Origin: Tetrapisispora phaffii CBS 4417
Taxonomy: Eukaryota > Ascomycota > Saccharomycetes > Saccharomycetales > Saccharomycetaceae
Assembly: GCF_000236905.1 (NCBI RefSeq)
Contig: NC_016529.1
Span: 62,001 to 126,000, forward strand
Direction: 5' to 3'
Length of the DNA: 64,000 bases
The translations under genes and the position numbers were made by a program. Shown here in pieces: positions 41,101 to 51,166 of the stretch. A model generated the notes under the pieces. That model saw only the letters and a list, made by a program, of their open reading frames with translations. It was not told where the DNA came from and did no database searches. Each line of letters begins with the position of its first letter. The first letter of the stretch is position 1.

Positions 41101-42063
41101 ATGAATATAACAGCGCTAACTTTATATTTGTTTCAATTGGTCGTGCTGACAATTGGGTTGACATCTGCCAGTTCCACAAGCAGCACAGGCAGTGGAACAA
41201 ACACAAAGAACTTACCAAATTTAGTGAGTGTTCGCACAACCAGCACCAGCGAGTCGCAAACATCGACCTCATCTATAACTTCGTCTACTACTACTGGTTC
41301 TTCATCAATTTACTCTTCTGCATTGTACTCATCTAATTCCACTACTACGTCGTATAGTTACTCACTTGGAATTCCACTAACAAACCATAATAAGTACATA
41401 TCGGTGCCAACGGACCCGGAAGGGACTGTATACATTGCATTTGGTGTAATATTAGGTGTTGCTTTTCTACTAATAATTTTGATCTGGGCCATTCTTCAAT
41501 TCAACTCATTCAGAAACACCAAGGCCTGGGATTCTGATCAAGATGGCAACATCCATACCATGGATCTAGAAAAGACTTTCCAGAATAATATAAATTATAA
41601 CAATGTCTACAGTTCCAGTAACTTAGCATTAACTAATTCCCAAGATGCATGTAGCAACTCGAGTGGCAGTCCAAACACCAACTCAAGTGTCTCTGACAGC
41701 AATAACAGCATGTCAGATAACATTGATTTTGAGTCAGATATGACAGAGAAGGTTCTTAGAGAGAAAATGATGGAGAACAAATTCACTTTGAATGCAAGAG
41801 ATACAATGTTCATCTCCCCAACTGAACTGTTCACGCAGACAGGAAAACCATACAACTTCCAAGCCATTCCAGATAATGGCAGTGAACTCAACTTACAAAT
41901 AGAACAAACAATGATCAGTCCAATAAGAGATGTCTCGAAGACAAACAGTGTTTATGGTAATAACTTTCAAAATTATTCATTATCTCAAACTGACTTCCAA
42001 AGCAAGCCAAAAAAATTCAGACCGCCATCAATGCATCTAGAGGACCTCCTCAATAATTCATAG
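41101..42063 (+). CDS. CSI2: Csi2-like single-pass membrane protein
   Basis: Matches Csi2 (YOL007C) by position between TOP1 and MIX17/COQ10 and by architecture; function is poorly known and linked to chitin synthesis and the bud neck. It has an N-terminal signal peptide (MNITALTLYLFQLVVLTIGL), a Ser/Thr-rich extracellular part (about 22-105), a single membrane segment (about 118-145, YIAFGVILGVAFLLIILIWA), and a cytosolic tail with Asn/Ser-rich and conserved segments. An upstream extension begins only at TTG; ATG 41101 places the signal peptide at the very N-terminus and gives 320 residues against about 341. The assignment rests on order and topology more than on sequence. Confidence 0.85.
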   Translation: MNITALTLYLFQLVVLTIGLTSASSTSSTGSGTNTKNLPNLVSVRTTSTSESQTSTSSITSSTTTGSSSIYSSALYSSNSTTTSYSYSLGIPLTNHNKYISVPTDPEGTVYIAFGVILGVAFLLIILIWAILQFNSFRNTKAWDSDQDGNIHTMDLEKTFQNNINYNNVYSSSNLALTNSQDACSNSSGSPNTNSSVSDSNNSMSDNIDFESDMTEKVLREKMMENKFTLNARDTMFISPTELFTQTGKPYNFQAIPDNGSELNLQIEQTMISPIRDVSKTNSVYGNNFQNYSLSQTDFQSKPKKFRPPSMHLEDLLNNS

Positions 42064-42185
42064 CATAAGTAAGCAATATGTATATATATACTTACAAAAA
42101 TAAATTAAAAACGTAACATTAAGGTAAATTGAACTCATCCAGACCATCATTTGTGTCGCGTACACATTTGCGTCGCAGACACTTC

Positions 42186-42212
42186 TCACGTGATGTATTC
42201 CGACCAATCGGA
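42186..42212. promoter_or_regulatory. Cbf1-type box and CCAAT box upstream of MIX17
   Basis: The 485-bp CSI2-MIX17 gap has a TCACGTGAT box (about 42186-42194) and, about 12 bp on, a CCAAT word as in Hap2/3/4/5 sites. Both are about 340 bp upstream of MIX17, a mitochondrial gene. Suggestive only. Confidence 0.4.
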
Positions 42213-42548
42213 GATGCTGAGATATTTTCCAGATCCTGACATTAAAGGTCAACATTGGGAACTGGAAAGGCTTTTACTCTAACAGTCTTGATCTTTAACT
42301 TCCAGAAATTTCCATATGAGTTTGATAAGATCGAAGTGTGAGGTTTGCGCTGTCATCCTAGAATTTATATATAAGTACAATCATGTGCATTTCAGAACCA
42401 GGAGTTTTTCTTTGACAAAAACAACACATTTTATTTACTAATAAGAACAGTTGTATATATATTTTCCATACATCCAAAGTGCAAAGAAATATTTATAACC
42501 CGAATTATAAATAACAACTATAAACAACAACAATATTCGTATATTAAA

Positions 42549-43031
42549 ATGGCTCGTTCAAGAGGTTCAGGTTCAAGAGGTGGTTTTGGCTCCAGATCAG
42601 GGTCTGCAGGTGGGTTTTCTGGTCAACAGACTAGGTCAGCCTCCACAATGGCAGCTCCTACTAGATCAAATACAGCATATTCACATCCTCCAGCGGCATC
42701 GCCAGCTCAGGCACAATCCCAAGGCACACAACCAGGGATGTTCGCTCAAATGGCCTCTACTGCAGCTGGTGTTGCTGTCGGTAGTGCTGTAGGTCACACC
42801 GTCGGTGCCGGTTTAACTGGTATGTTCAGCGGTAGTGGTAGTGAACAAGCTCAAGCTCCTGCCCAGGCACAAGCTGTTGACTCAGCAACTTCAGCAGGTT
42901 CTGCTGGTAGTTGTGATGTGGATGCTAGAAATTTCACTCGTTGTTTAGAAAGCAATGATGGTAATATGCAAATTTGTGATTATTACCTTCAACAATTGAA
43001 AGCATGTCAAGAAGCCGCAAGACAGTATTGA
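42549..43031 (+). CDS. MIX17: Mitochondrial twin CX9C protein Mix17
   Basis: CHCHD2/CHCHD10-type protein of the mitochondrial intermembrane space, imported by the Mia40 pathway. The Arg/Ser/Gly-rich N-terminus looks like a presequence. A Gly/Ala-rich hydrophobic segment lies at about 68-95 (MASTAAGVAVGSAVGHTVGA). The C-terminal CHCH fold has both CX9C pairs: Cys122/Cys132 and Cys143/Cys153. 160 residues against 156. It corresponds to YMR002W and sits next to the chromosome XV gene COQ10, an example of the interleaved order. Confidence 0.96.
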   Translation: MARSRGSGSRGGFGSRSGSAGGFSGQQTRSASTMAAPTRSNTAYSHPPAASPAQAQSQGTQPGMFAQMASTAAGVAVGSAVGHTVGAGLTGMFSGSGSEQAQAPAQAQAVDSATSAGSAGSCDVDARNFTRCLESNDGNMQICDYYLQQLKACQEAARQY

Positions 43032-43181
43032 AACTAATGGAAAAAGCCACCAAGATCATATAAGCTTTTTTTTTCATAAACTATCTATTCTTTAAGGTCT
43101 ATCTAATTTTTTGTCGTACTATTATTCTTCATTTATGTATATATTTATTTAAATTACGTTAATACATCAGTCTAAATTATG

Positions 43182-43718
43182 CTACCTGCTCTTCTTAATG
43201 ATTTCATATACTCTTTTCTCAAAAGCATGCAACACTAAAGATGTTGCACTCTTTGCAAATATTGACGATACTGCATTATAAATAGGTGACCTGAATTTAT
43301 ACTTCAATTCCAACTCAAGATCGCTTTGCTTATTGTTCCGCAGAGGAGTAATTGTCCATTTGCCATATAAGAAATAGAATAAATTATGGCTAATGCTTTC
43401 AGTAACGATATTGTAATTGTTAGCACCTTTATCTTCACAGAGGACATTACAAGTAAATTTATCGTCGTACTTCTGGAAACCAACTCGAAGTCCAGCTTCT
43501 GATGGTAAGCCATTTTTATCTGACTTATTGACAAAGGATTCTTTGCAATAAGGTATAAATTCTTGGTATTGTTTTACATTTGAGATAACATCGTATAGTA
43601 ACTTTGTGTTACTGTTAATTTTCCTTTTGTATACAAATGTTTGTTCCTTAGGTTTTAAACCATCACCAAATAAACATCTCCTAAACGTCAATTGCCTCTT
43701 ACCAATATTTTTAAGCAT
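43182..43718 (-). CDS. COQ10: Coenzyme Q-binding protein Coq10
   Basis: START-domain (polyketide cyclase-like) protein of the mitochondrial inner membrane, needed for coenzyme Q to work in respiration. The basic N-terminus MLKNIGKRQLTFRRCLF is a presequence. The START fold follows: LLYDVISNVKQYQEFIPYCK, LRVGFQKYDDKFTCNV and LELELKYKFRSPIYNAVSSI. 178 residues against 207 in S. cerevisiae, the difference mostly in the N-terminal region. It corresponds to YOL008W and converges with MIX17, 150 bp between stops. Confidence 0.96.
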   Translation of the reverse strand: MLKNIGKRQLTFRRCLFGDGLKPKEQTFVYKRKINSNTKLLYDVISNVKQYQEFIPYCKESFVNKSDKNGLPSEAGLRVGFQKYDDKFTCNVLCEDKGANNYNIVTESISHNLFYFLYGKWTITPLRNNKQSDLELELKYKFRSPIYNAVSSIFAKSATSLVLHAFEKRVYEIIKKSR

Positions 43719-44018
43719 TGTTAATCCTCCATGCTCTATAAACTAAGCCTCGAAACAATTTTGCATTTCATTTTATGATTCATTTCTTTTTCATTCAATC
43801 AGAGAGTTCTTGTCTTATTTTATATTAACCTCTCAAAATAAAAAATAAAGATCAGTTATTCAGCAAGAACAATGTTAAGTGTAAAATACTTTTAAGAGGA
43901 ATTGAAGATACAAAAAAGAACTATTGAATCGAATGCTATATACTTCAGCACTAAGAACAAGTTCTGAATATAACACTCACATAAATCTATCATTTTTGAT
44001 AACGGTTTGTAGACAAGA

Positions 44019-45488
44019 ATGAATTTACTAGAACACGATCCTTGGAAATTAGAGACATCTGAAGAGCATACAAAGCCAGCAAGTTCGAATATTTTCTCAG
44101 AACCAGTTACAGAATTCAATGAACTAGCAGGTACATTAAATACGTTAAAACTTAACCAAAGCAATGGAAATGAGGATAGCTGGAATGTAACTCAACATGC
44201 CAACATTTTGGCAACAAGTAATGAATATCAAGATGAAAATGCTTCAAAAAAAACAGATAAAACTAATGTTCTTGATACTGGTGATGAAAATAATGAATGG
44301 TTAGAATGGATTACTAAGATAAAGAAGAATTATAATCCATTATCATACGATTTAGTGGAGATAGAGGAAATTCCAGAAAGGGAAGGTGTACTATTTAAAC
44401 ACACAAATTATTTGATAAAATACATGAACCCAACATCTAATGCAAGTTCAAGTGTGATCAGAAGATATTCTGACTTCATATGGTTACAAGAAATCTTGAT
44501 TAAAAAATACCCCTTTAGGATGATTCCTGAATTGCCTCCAAAAAAAATGGTTGCAGCTAATTCAAATAATGATGTTTCATTCATGGTTAGAAGGAAAAAA
44601 AGTTTATCAAGATTTCTAAATCTATTAACAAAACATCCTTTCATGAAAGATGATGTTTATTTGAATAAATTTTTATCTTTAGAGAAAGATATAAATAGTT
44701 GGAAGAAGCAAGTTGAGGATGAACAAATACCGGATGAATTTATGGACAAACAATATTCTCAAAGTTTTAAAAAGATATGGAAGAAAGAATATGCAGAAAA
44801 TTGGAATACGGCAAATAACTCGATTGATACTGTTATCGAAGTATGGAATAAAATAGGTGTTATATTTGAGAGGCAAGAAAAAAAAATAGTTCAAATGGCT
44901 CATGAACGATCTATTTTACATAGCATGATTAATAAACTAATTGATAATACTCCAAATTTGTATCCAATCGAATTAGATAATACCATTCTGGATATTAACA
45001 ATAATTTATCAATGGTCAATTCAAATGTTAAAAAGACAATTAGTGTTTACGATGAGGAATGCAAAGAATTTGCAAATTCAATTATTCCAACTTTCAAAAA
45101 ATATATTGAAATTTTAAGTTCTTTGAAAAATCTATTTGAAAGGTACAAGATAATGGGAGGGAATAACATATTACAATTATACAAACACGTTGAAAGTAAT
45201 ATGGGTAGACTAGAAAATATGAAAGGTAAGCCTGACGTGAGTGGTGCGGAATATGATAGATTAAAAAATACCATTTTATATGACAAAAAGTTAATATTAG
45301 AACAGACGAACCGGTTATGGTTAATAAGGGAATGCATTATGGAAGAATTTCTTATCTTTCAGAAATCACAATTTTTGATTTCATCATCCTTTAAAAGTTG
45401 GATTAGAGTTAACTCTAATTTTACTGGAATGGAAATGAACAATTGGGAAGTACTGATGAATCAACTAATAGATCTTCCAAGTCCTTAA
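44019..45488 (+). CDS. MVP1: Sorting nexin Mvp1 (PX-BAR)
   Basis: SNX8-like sorting nexin that forms tubules on endosomes and recycles cargo such as Vps55 and Vps10 independently of retromer. A disordered N-terminus (1-105) precedes the PX domain (about 105-230), which contains the lipid-binding segments SSVIRRYSDFIWLQEILIKK and PFRMIPELPPKK and the later RRKKSLSRFLNLLTKHP. The BAR domain (about 250-489) is three long helices. 489 residues against 511. The ATG at 44019 is clear. It corresponds to YMR004W; AIM34 (YMR003W), expected just before it, is absent. Confidence 0.96.
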   Translation: MNLLEHDPWKLETSEEHTKPASSNIFSEPVTEFNELAGTLNTLKLNQSNGNEDSWNVTQHANILATSNEYQDENASKKTDKTNVLDTGDENNEWLEWITKIKKNYNPLSYDLVEIEEIPEREGVLFKHTNYLIKYMNPTSNASSSVIRRYSDFIWLQEILIKKYPFRMIPELPPKKMVAANSNNDVSFMVRRKKSLSRFLNLLTKHPFMKDDVYLNKFLSLEKDINSWKKQVEDEQIPDEFMDKQYSQSFKKIWKKEYAENWNTANNSIDTVIEVWNKIGVIFERQEKKIVQMAHERSILHSMINKLIDNTPNLYPIELDNTILDINNNLSMVNSNVKKTISVYDEECKEFANSIIPTFKKYIEILSSLKNLFERYKIMGGNNILQLYKHVESNMGRLENMKGKPDVSGAEYDRLKNTILYDKKLILEQTNRLWLIRECIMEEFLIFQKSQFLISSSFKSWIRVNSNFTGMEMNNWEVLMNQLIDLPSP

Positions 45489-45633
45489 ATATCCCAACTG
45501 AGTAATTTTTGAATTTACCTAAAGTTAATTTAATAATTATATAACCTACAAAATTTATACACCATATAATAAGGTTATGACAAATTGTTATTTAAATTGT
45601 TATAATTACGTTATATGTATATGATTATACTAT

Positions 45634-46731
45634 TTATGCTATTTTCTTACTTGTATTTGTGAAACCCACACCCTTAATGGTAGCAATAAAATCATCGCTA
45701 TCTGGATCATCAACTTCCTTTAATAAGACTTCTGTATCAAACACTTTTTTGATGTCTCTTAATAATACAATAAATTTTTCGTCTATCTGTTCCTTGGATA
45801 TTCTTAATCTACCAAGATCTTCTTTACCAATTACCATATATAAGATAGCTAGTGGCAATTGATTTCTGCCAACTGCTGAACTTTTTGATATTTCTTCTAG
45901 TAAATGGTAAGCGGTCTTTTCACCAATATCTTCTGGTACTTCACCTGAATCACCAATTGCTTCTGCAAAATAACACCAATTTTTTTTAGTTTCTGCAACT
46001 AATGTGATACCCCAACCTGGACTCTTACCAGAATTTTCACCTCTCCAAACATCTGCGGTGATATTAACTTCACAGTTTGCTATTTTCAAAACTTTTCTTG
46101 CCGCATCTATCATTCTATTAACCATTGACGGACTTACTCTTGTTGAGTATGCAACACCTCTAATCTTCGAGATCTGTGGTCTTTCTAATTCATGCATGGT
46201 AATTGGTTGCGCAAGTAAAGTGTCCACAATCAAATGAACTTCACCACCTCCTAATGGCGGAGAACCTCTTTTTAAAGTATGCAATGCACATTCCCTGACA
46301 CCAAATTTTTCCATCACAGGCATTAACCCCCATTTGATAGCTTCAATACCAGCATCATTATGAGATGCAGTAATACCACGAAATATAATTGAAAATTTCT
46401 TTTTAGAGAAAGGAGCTAAATATAACATTGCTTCCACATAATAACCCACAGGTTTCGAGTTAGGACATGTATGTGTATAAGAACCACCAATAATAATACC
46501 AGGTCTATATATAACAGTGGTACCTGTATAAGAAATCTCAATGGAACTACCATTCGTCACCGCTTCTAACAGTCTCAAAAATGAGACCTCATAATCTTTC
46601 AAACCCGGGTTCAAGTCATTGGAACGAATTTTCTCTATCTTAATTTGTCTTCCAGAAAGTGTAGCCATCAACAGACGAAGTCTGAAGTTTTCTGGACCTT
46701 GAAACGCAATAATACTATTCCTATCTGACAT
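45634..46731 (-). CDS. RCL1: U3 snoRNP-associated RCL1
   Basis: RNA 3'-terminal-phosphate-cyclase-like protein of the small-subunit processome. With the GTPase Bms1 it acts at pre-rRNA site A2 in the nucleolus. The cyclase fold runs from end to end: IAFQGPENFRLRLLMATLSG, the GGSYTHTCPNSKPVGYYVEA segment, RGSPPLGGGEVHL and the TRVSPSMVNRMIDAARK region. It lacks the cyclase catalytic His, as the family does. 365 residues against 367. Two PAC boxes and an RRPE lie upstream. It corresponds to YOL010W; MDM12 (YOL009C), expected between it and COQ10, is absent. Confidence 0.97.
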   Translation of the reverse strand: MSDRNSIIAFQGPENFRLRLLMATLSGRQIKIEKIRSNDLNPGLKDYEVSFLRLLEAVTNGSSIEISYTGTTVIYRPGIIIGGSYTHTCPNSKPVGYYVEAMLYLAPFSKKKFSIIFRGITASHNDAGIEAIKWGLMPVMEKFGVRECALHTLKRGSPPLGGGEVHLIVDTLLAQPITMHELERPQISKIRGVAYSTRVSPSMVNRMIDAARKVLKIANCEVNITADVWRGENSGKSPGWGITLVAETKKNWCYFAEAIGDSGEVPEDIGEKTAYHLLEEISKSSAVGRNQLPLAILYMVIGKEDLGRLRISKEQIDEKFIVLLRDIKKVFDTEVLLKEVDDPDSDDFIATIKGVGFTNTSKKIA

Positions 46732-46939
46732 CTTCCAAAACTTATATTCACGGTTGCGTATGGGAAACTCTTCTTCAATTACTTTCTAACCAAAATAAAA
46801 CTAAAAAAAGAACTGGAAAAACAAACATGTTATTTAAATCAGTTTAATTCATCAGCTGCTAGCTCAAATTTATAACATACTGATAAGAATAAAACTAACA
46901 ATAAAGAGGTTTCTTCTTCAAGAAAGTGATGTGTTTCTT

Positions 46940-47025
46940 GCGATGAGCTCTAAAAATTTTTCAGTCTAAGAAATTATAGTCACGTGCGCAGTTTGTTTTG
47001 TGCAAGAAGGATAAGGCGATGAGCT
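46940..47025. promoter_or_regulatory. Two PAC boxes, an RRPE and a Cbf1-type box upstream of RCL1
   Basis: Exact PAC boxes (GCGATGAGCT) lie at 46940-46949 and 47016-47025. An RRPE-type box (TAAAAATTTTTCA) lies at 46951-46963 and a TCACGTGC box at about 46980-46987. The first PAC is about 210 bp upstream of RCL1. The set is typical of ribosome-biogenesis genes. The rest of the 870-bp RCL1-TAF4 gap shows no other gene. Confidence 0.8.
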
Positions 47026-47599
47026 GAGCTTTGAAGGACCCTTGGGAATTAAGATGTGTAGAGAGAGATTTGTTACATGGGAAAAGTTTAGAGTAGTATA
47101 GTCTGCGAACACCCTTTGGCATTTCAAGGTTGGGAGCATTATATTTCAGTGATATAATGGGCATCTTACTTGGAGCTTCCTAAACCTGTATTTATAAGGA
47201 TTACGAGGACTGTAAAAGATTCGGTCCATTGATAACATTAGAAAGGTGTATCGTTTCTAAAACGTTTTAGCAGTGGATATGCACATGCTCTCTCTCTCTT
47301 TTGCTCTGTTGGATAACCAGTCAGCTGCCGGTTGTGGAAGTTTATGGTCATTTGTTTCACTTCTAAATTTCGAATCACTATCGACGAGGTCACCATAATG
47401 AATATTTCACGTTTGAACAATTTCAAGAAACATTGTATAAGAAGATGTAACCACTTCGCTCAAAAAGAAATAGGATGTTTTATGACTAAAAACCAACTAA
47501 AGTTGACTCAAGGATTCTCGTGCATACAAATTGACTACATAGACCTTCCAGAGCAAGTATTATTGATATTTGTATTATATATCTTTCTCTACCTGCACG

Positions 47600-48907
47600 A
47601 TGCCAAGTCCAGAAAACACAAGTGAACCTTTATCAAACAAACTAAAACCAAACTCACAAAATGTTGAAACTGATCCAACTTTTAATTTGAGAGATAATCC
47701 TGGAATCTCCTTTGTAGATAACGCTGCCATGAATTCGTCATTGAATACTCCAGTAGGTTTTGCTTCAGAAACGCCGACTTCGTTCGATAACGAGGTGGGC
47801 AACGATGAGACAGGGTCATCTACTAGTGGAATAATGAATAATGATAATATTGATGCCAATATATACAACACCCCACTTCCTGCTAGCCAAGAGCCAACTA
47901 TTAATTTAAACAAGGACTCAGCTACTGTGAACTCGAAAGAGACACAGGTTTCTATGAAAACAGAACCAGCAGAAGCAGAACCGGACTCTATACCCAATAG
48001 TAACAATAAGAATATATCGTCTGTAAGGAAACCAGCTATAGGCGCTGTTGGCTCAGGGCTAGCTCTTCCACAGTTAAACCAAGACTCTAAGAAAAATGCC
48101 AAAAAATCTAATGCAAGTAATTCAAAAGCAGAAGGTTCCAAAGCTAACCAACCAGCAGATGCCAATAAAATGTCAGATGTACTATTTTCAGCAGGTGTGG
48201 ATATCAGAGAAGAAGAAGCGTTACTAAACTCTTCAGTAAATACATCAAAGAATCAAACCCACGCAACAATTGTTAACATGCCAGAACATCCTCCTTTCTT
48301 GCATCCGTCGCAAGTATCTAAGTTTATGAAAAAGATTGCAAGAGAACAAACTTTTAACCAAGATTTCACTAAGAATAATGATATTCTGGCAATGATCTCG
48401 ACAGCTTGCGAAACATACATGAAAGATTTAATCACAAATACCATAGTAGTCTCAAGGCACAGAAGAAGAGCTGTTCAATTAAATTCAGGCAGAAGAAGTA
48501 AAGTATCAGTGGAGTTAAGAAATATTGCCATAAACCAGAAAAAAGATGAAGAGAGACGTGTTAAGAAAAGAATTGCACTAGGTTTAGAAAAAGAAGATAC
48601 TGAAAATAAAATAGATTCCGAAGAAACATTACACAGAGCTTCAAATGCTACTGCAGGTTTAAGAGCAGGTACTAAAAAACAGTATGGTTGGTTAACATCA
48701 TCAGTTAATAAACCATTAGCTAGTAATGCAAAAACAACAGGTAAAATTGCTGCAGCTGTTCAAGCAAGGGGTGATATTGGCTTGAAATTCAGAGAAGCTA
48801 GGGAAGAACCTGGCATTGTTATGAGGGATCTATTATTTGCTCTAGAAAATAGAAGAATCGGCACAAGTAATGTAATTACAAAAGGTTATTCAAGAATAAG
48901 AGATTAA
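47600..48907 (+). CDS. TAF4: TFIID subunit Taf4
   Basis: Histone-fold TFIID subunit that pairs with Taf12. A disordered, Asn/Ser-rich N-terminal half (1-225) precedes the TAF4 region: HPPFLHPSQVSKFMKKIARE, then histone-fold helices in ILAMISTACETYMKDLITNT and VVSRHRRRAVQLNSGRRSKV, and the conserved C-terminal end GIVMRDLLFALENRRIGTSN. The frame extends upstream to a TTG; the ATG at 47600 gives MPSPENTSEPL and 435 residues against 388, the excess in the disordered half. It corresponds to YMR005W. Confidence 0.94.
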   Translation: MPSPENTSEPLSNKLKPNSQNVETDPTFNLRDNPGISFVDNAAMNSSLNTPVGFASETPTSFDNEVGNDETGSSTSGIMNNDNIDANIYNTPLPASQEPTINLNKDSATVNSKETQVSMKTEPAEAEPDSIPNSNNKNISSVRKPAIGAVGSGLALPQLNQDSKKNAKKSNASNSKAEGSKANQPADANKMSDVLFSAGVDIREEEALLNSSVNTSKNQTHATIVNMPEHPPFLHPSQVSKFMKKIAREQTFNQDFTKNNDILAMISTACETYMKDLITNTIVVSRHRRRAVQLNSGRRSKVSVELRNIAINQKKDEERRVKKRIALGLEKEDTENKIDSEETLHRASNATAGLRAGTKKQYGWLTSSVNKPLASNAKTTGKIAAAVQARGDIGLKFREAREEPGIVMRDLLFALENRRIGTSNVITKGYSRIRD

Positions 48908-49186
48908 ACCAGTCTGGATTTCCATACCTACCGTTTCAACAACGGTTTATACATTTCCATATTTTGCATATAATTCTGTAATGAGTTCAATAAATTTCTT
49001 AAAATTGTAGTTGAGTTGACAGTCACATTAAAAATGAACAAAAAAAATTCTATAGATGAACGATTAAATACTTTTTAATTGTTTTATTGTGATTATTATT
49101 TAAAATATGTATTCATTAATACCAGCAATTGAGTGCATAACGCTCATTGAAATGATAAACAAATAAATAGAACTTATATTATTTTC

Positions 49187-51166
49187 TTAGAATAACCAAG
49201 CGATTGCAGAGAATAAACCTACAGTGATTAAAGACTTTAAGTCAACAGTCGACAAAGCTTGAACACCACCACTATGTTTAACAGTGGAAGATAAAGAAGA
49301 TGAAGAACGAGAAGAAGAAGAAGAAGAAGAAGTCTTTGAAGATTTACGAGATGAGGTGGAGCTAAATGCAGTGTCCGATAAATCATCATCTTCAGCAACA
49401 GCAGCAGTATGGTTGGAGCTAATAGTACCATCCCAACAGTAGTTACTGAAACAGGTTTCACATTCTGCTGGCAAAGTAGCATTCGTACTTTCTTGCTGAC
49501 GTCTAACAATGGCACAAGCAACACAACCTAAGAAGTCAGAACTCTCAGTTAAGTTACCTCTGGTAGCAGCTTCAAAACCATTTTCAATCATACTTAAACG
49601 TTCAGAAGTTGAGTAAGACAATTTGAAAGTACTTTGGTTACTGTTGAAAGAATATTGAGAATTTGGAATGTAAACAATCAATGGTGGAATGTAAGCTAAG
49701 TCGGTCATATTGGAAGCATCACAACCGAAGAAAGTAGGTTTCTTGTTTAAACCCAAGTTAACAAAAGTGTCGACATCTGGAACGTATGGGAAGGCTGTAC
49801 CATTACCTTGTTTAACGAATTGACGCTCATAAGTAGCAACTAACGAAGTACCGTTTGGCCAAGAGTTCTCAGTATCAGCTGAGTTATCTAAAGCAAAAAT
49901 CACATCAACATTACGCTTCTGTTGAATTAATGGAAGTAATGGAACATTTTGTAAATCTTCACCACCATCAACTAAGTACAAATCATCAGCAGTAGATAGA
50001 CTGTTAGAGTAGTTGCTTTTAATAAAAGAGGAGTCTTTGAATGGATTTGGAGCATAAATAGAAATGTCATTAGAGTCCTCAGCTAGATCGTTTAAGTAAT
50101 CGGTAAATAGACTTTTTAAGAAGGATGGAATAGAGGTGCTGTTGATTTGGAGTAAGAATTGGTTGAACAAAGAGGAAGAAGTACCCATAATAAAACCTGT
50201 GTTATCGAAACCTTCAATACATTGACCTTCAACAACTGGAGTACCATTGGTAACATTGGTACCTAAATATTTGACGTCAGTAAAAGCATTTAAGGTTGGG
50301 TCCCATGAACCCATTTCGAATGGGTTGAATTCGAAAATGGTGGCATTGGAGTTAATAATAGTGGTACCTGGATATCTACCATCAGCGACAGAGATTGGGA
50401 ATGGCATTTCAGCATTCTTGAATACGTCAACATCTCTTAGAGTAGACCAAGTGTAAGCATCACCACCGTGATGTAATGATGGGAAGAAATTGTAGGATAG
50501 AGCACGACCCCAAACATCTGTTAGAGAGATGTTGAAGCCAACATCTTGCTTGTCATGCACTGCATCGGAGATATCATCCCATCTGCCTAGACTTTTGAAA
50601 ATGTTTATACCACCTGGGGTGACAATACTATGAGAAATATCCCAAATAGCATCATCTTCGGTGAAATTATTGACAATAGTCTGAACGGACGTCCAGTTAT
50701 TCCAAGCCAGAGTACCAACTAACCAATTACCACCAGACAAACCGGCTAAGTAAGTAGAACTTTGTAGCAGACCACCTAAACCGACATCATTGGCACCTTC
50801 TGTCCTGTTATCCATAGCTGCAATCATACCAGCACCACTCAACATGGCTCTATAACCACCACCTGAGGCGGCGATACCAATCTTTGGTACACTTGCACTG
50901 CTGTTAGATCTGAACAAATCATCGAAAATAGAAGTGTCTGTGAAGTTAGCAGTGGCCCTCTTTAAGAAGCTCTGCAAGCTCTCCTTGGTAACGTCATTTC
51001 TCTTTTTCAACCAATCTTGTTCATCTGTGGATAACTCGTCACCAGATCTTAAAAAGTTCACGTCAGAGTCACAAGTGACATTGCCTGGAGCATACCCATT
51101 GCTTGGCGACCAACCATGCACAGAGGTAGCAACAGCAAAAGCTAAAGCCAGGTGTTGCAATTGCAT
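49187..51166 (-). CDS. GPI-anchored (lyso)phospholipase B
   Basis: Secreted or cell-wall phospholipase B that releases both acyl chains from glycerophospholipids. It has an N-terminal signal peptide ([20 protein letters not shown]). The cPLA2-like catalytic domain has SGGGYRAM (101-108) and the nucleophile elbow GLSGGN (142-147, Ser144), with the catalytic Asp segment [15 protein letters not shown]. There are many Asn-X-Ser/Thr sites. A Ser-rich stalk and a final hydrophobic stretch ending IAWLF mark a GPI signal. 659 residues against 664 for Plb1. Both sister regions of S. cerevisiae place a PLB here (PLB3 YOL011W; PLB2 YMR006C and PLB1 YMR008C), so I give no single name. Confidence 0.94.
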   Translation of the reverse strand: MQLQHLALAFAVATSVHGWSPSNGYAPGNVTCDSDVNFLRSGDELSTDEQDWLKKRNDVTKESLQSFLKRATANFTDTSIFDDLFRSNSSASVPKIGIAASGGGYRAMLSGAGMIAAMDNRTEGANDVGLGGLLQSSTYLAGLSGGNWLVGTLAWNNWTSVQTIVNNFTEDDAIWDISHSIVTPGGINIFKSLGRWDDISDAVHDKQDVGFNISLTDVWGRALSYNFFPSLHHGGDAYTWSTLRDVDVFKNAEMPFPISVADGRYPGTTIINSNATIFEFNPFEMGSWDPTLNAFTDVKYLGTNVTNGTPVVEGQCIEGFDNTGFIMGTSSSLFNQFLLQINSTSIPSFLKSLFTDYLNDLAEDSNDISIYAPNPFKDSSFIKSNYSNSLSTADDLYLVDGGEDLQNVPLLPLIQQKRNVDVIFALDNSADTENSWPNGTSLVATYERQFVKQGNGTAFPYVPDVDTFVNLGLNKKPTFFGCDASNMTDLAYIPPLIVYIPNSQYSFNSNQSTFKLSYSTSERLSMIENGFEAATRGNLTESSDFLGCVACAIVRRQQESTNATLPAECETCFSNYCWDGTISSNHTAAVAEDDDLSDTAFSSTSSRKSSKTSSSSSSSRSSSSLSSTVKHSGGVQALSTVDLKSLITVGLFSAIAWLF

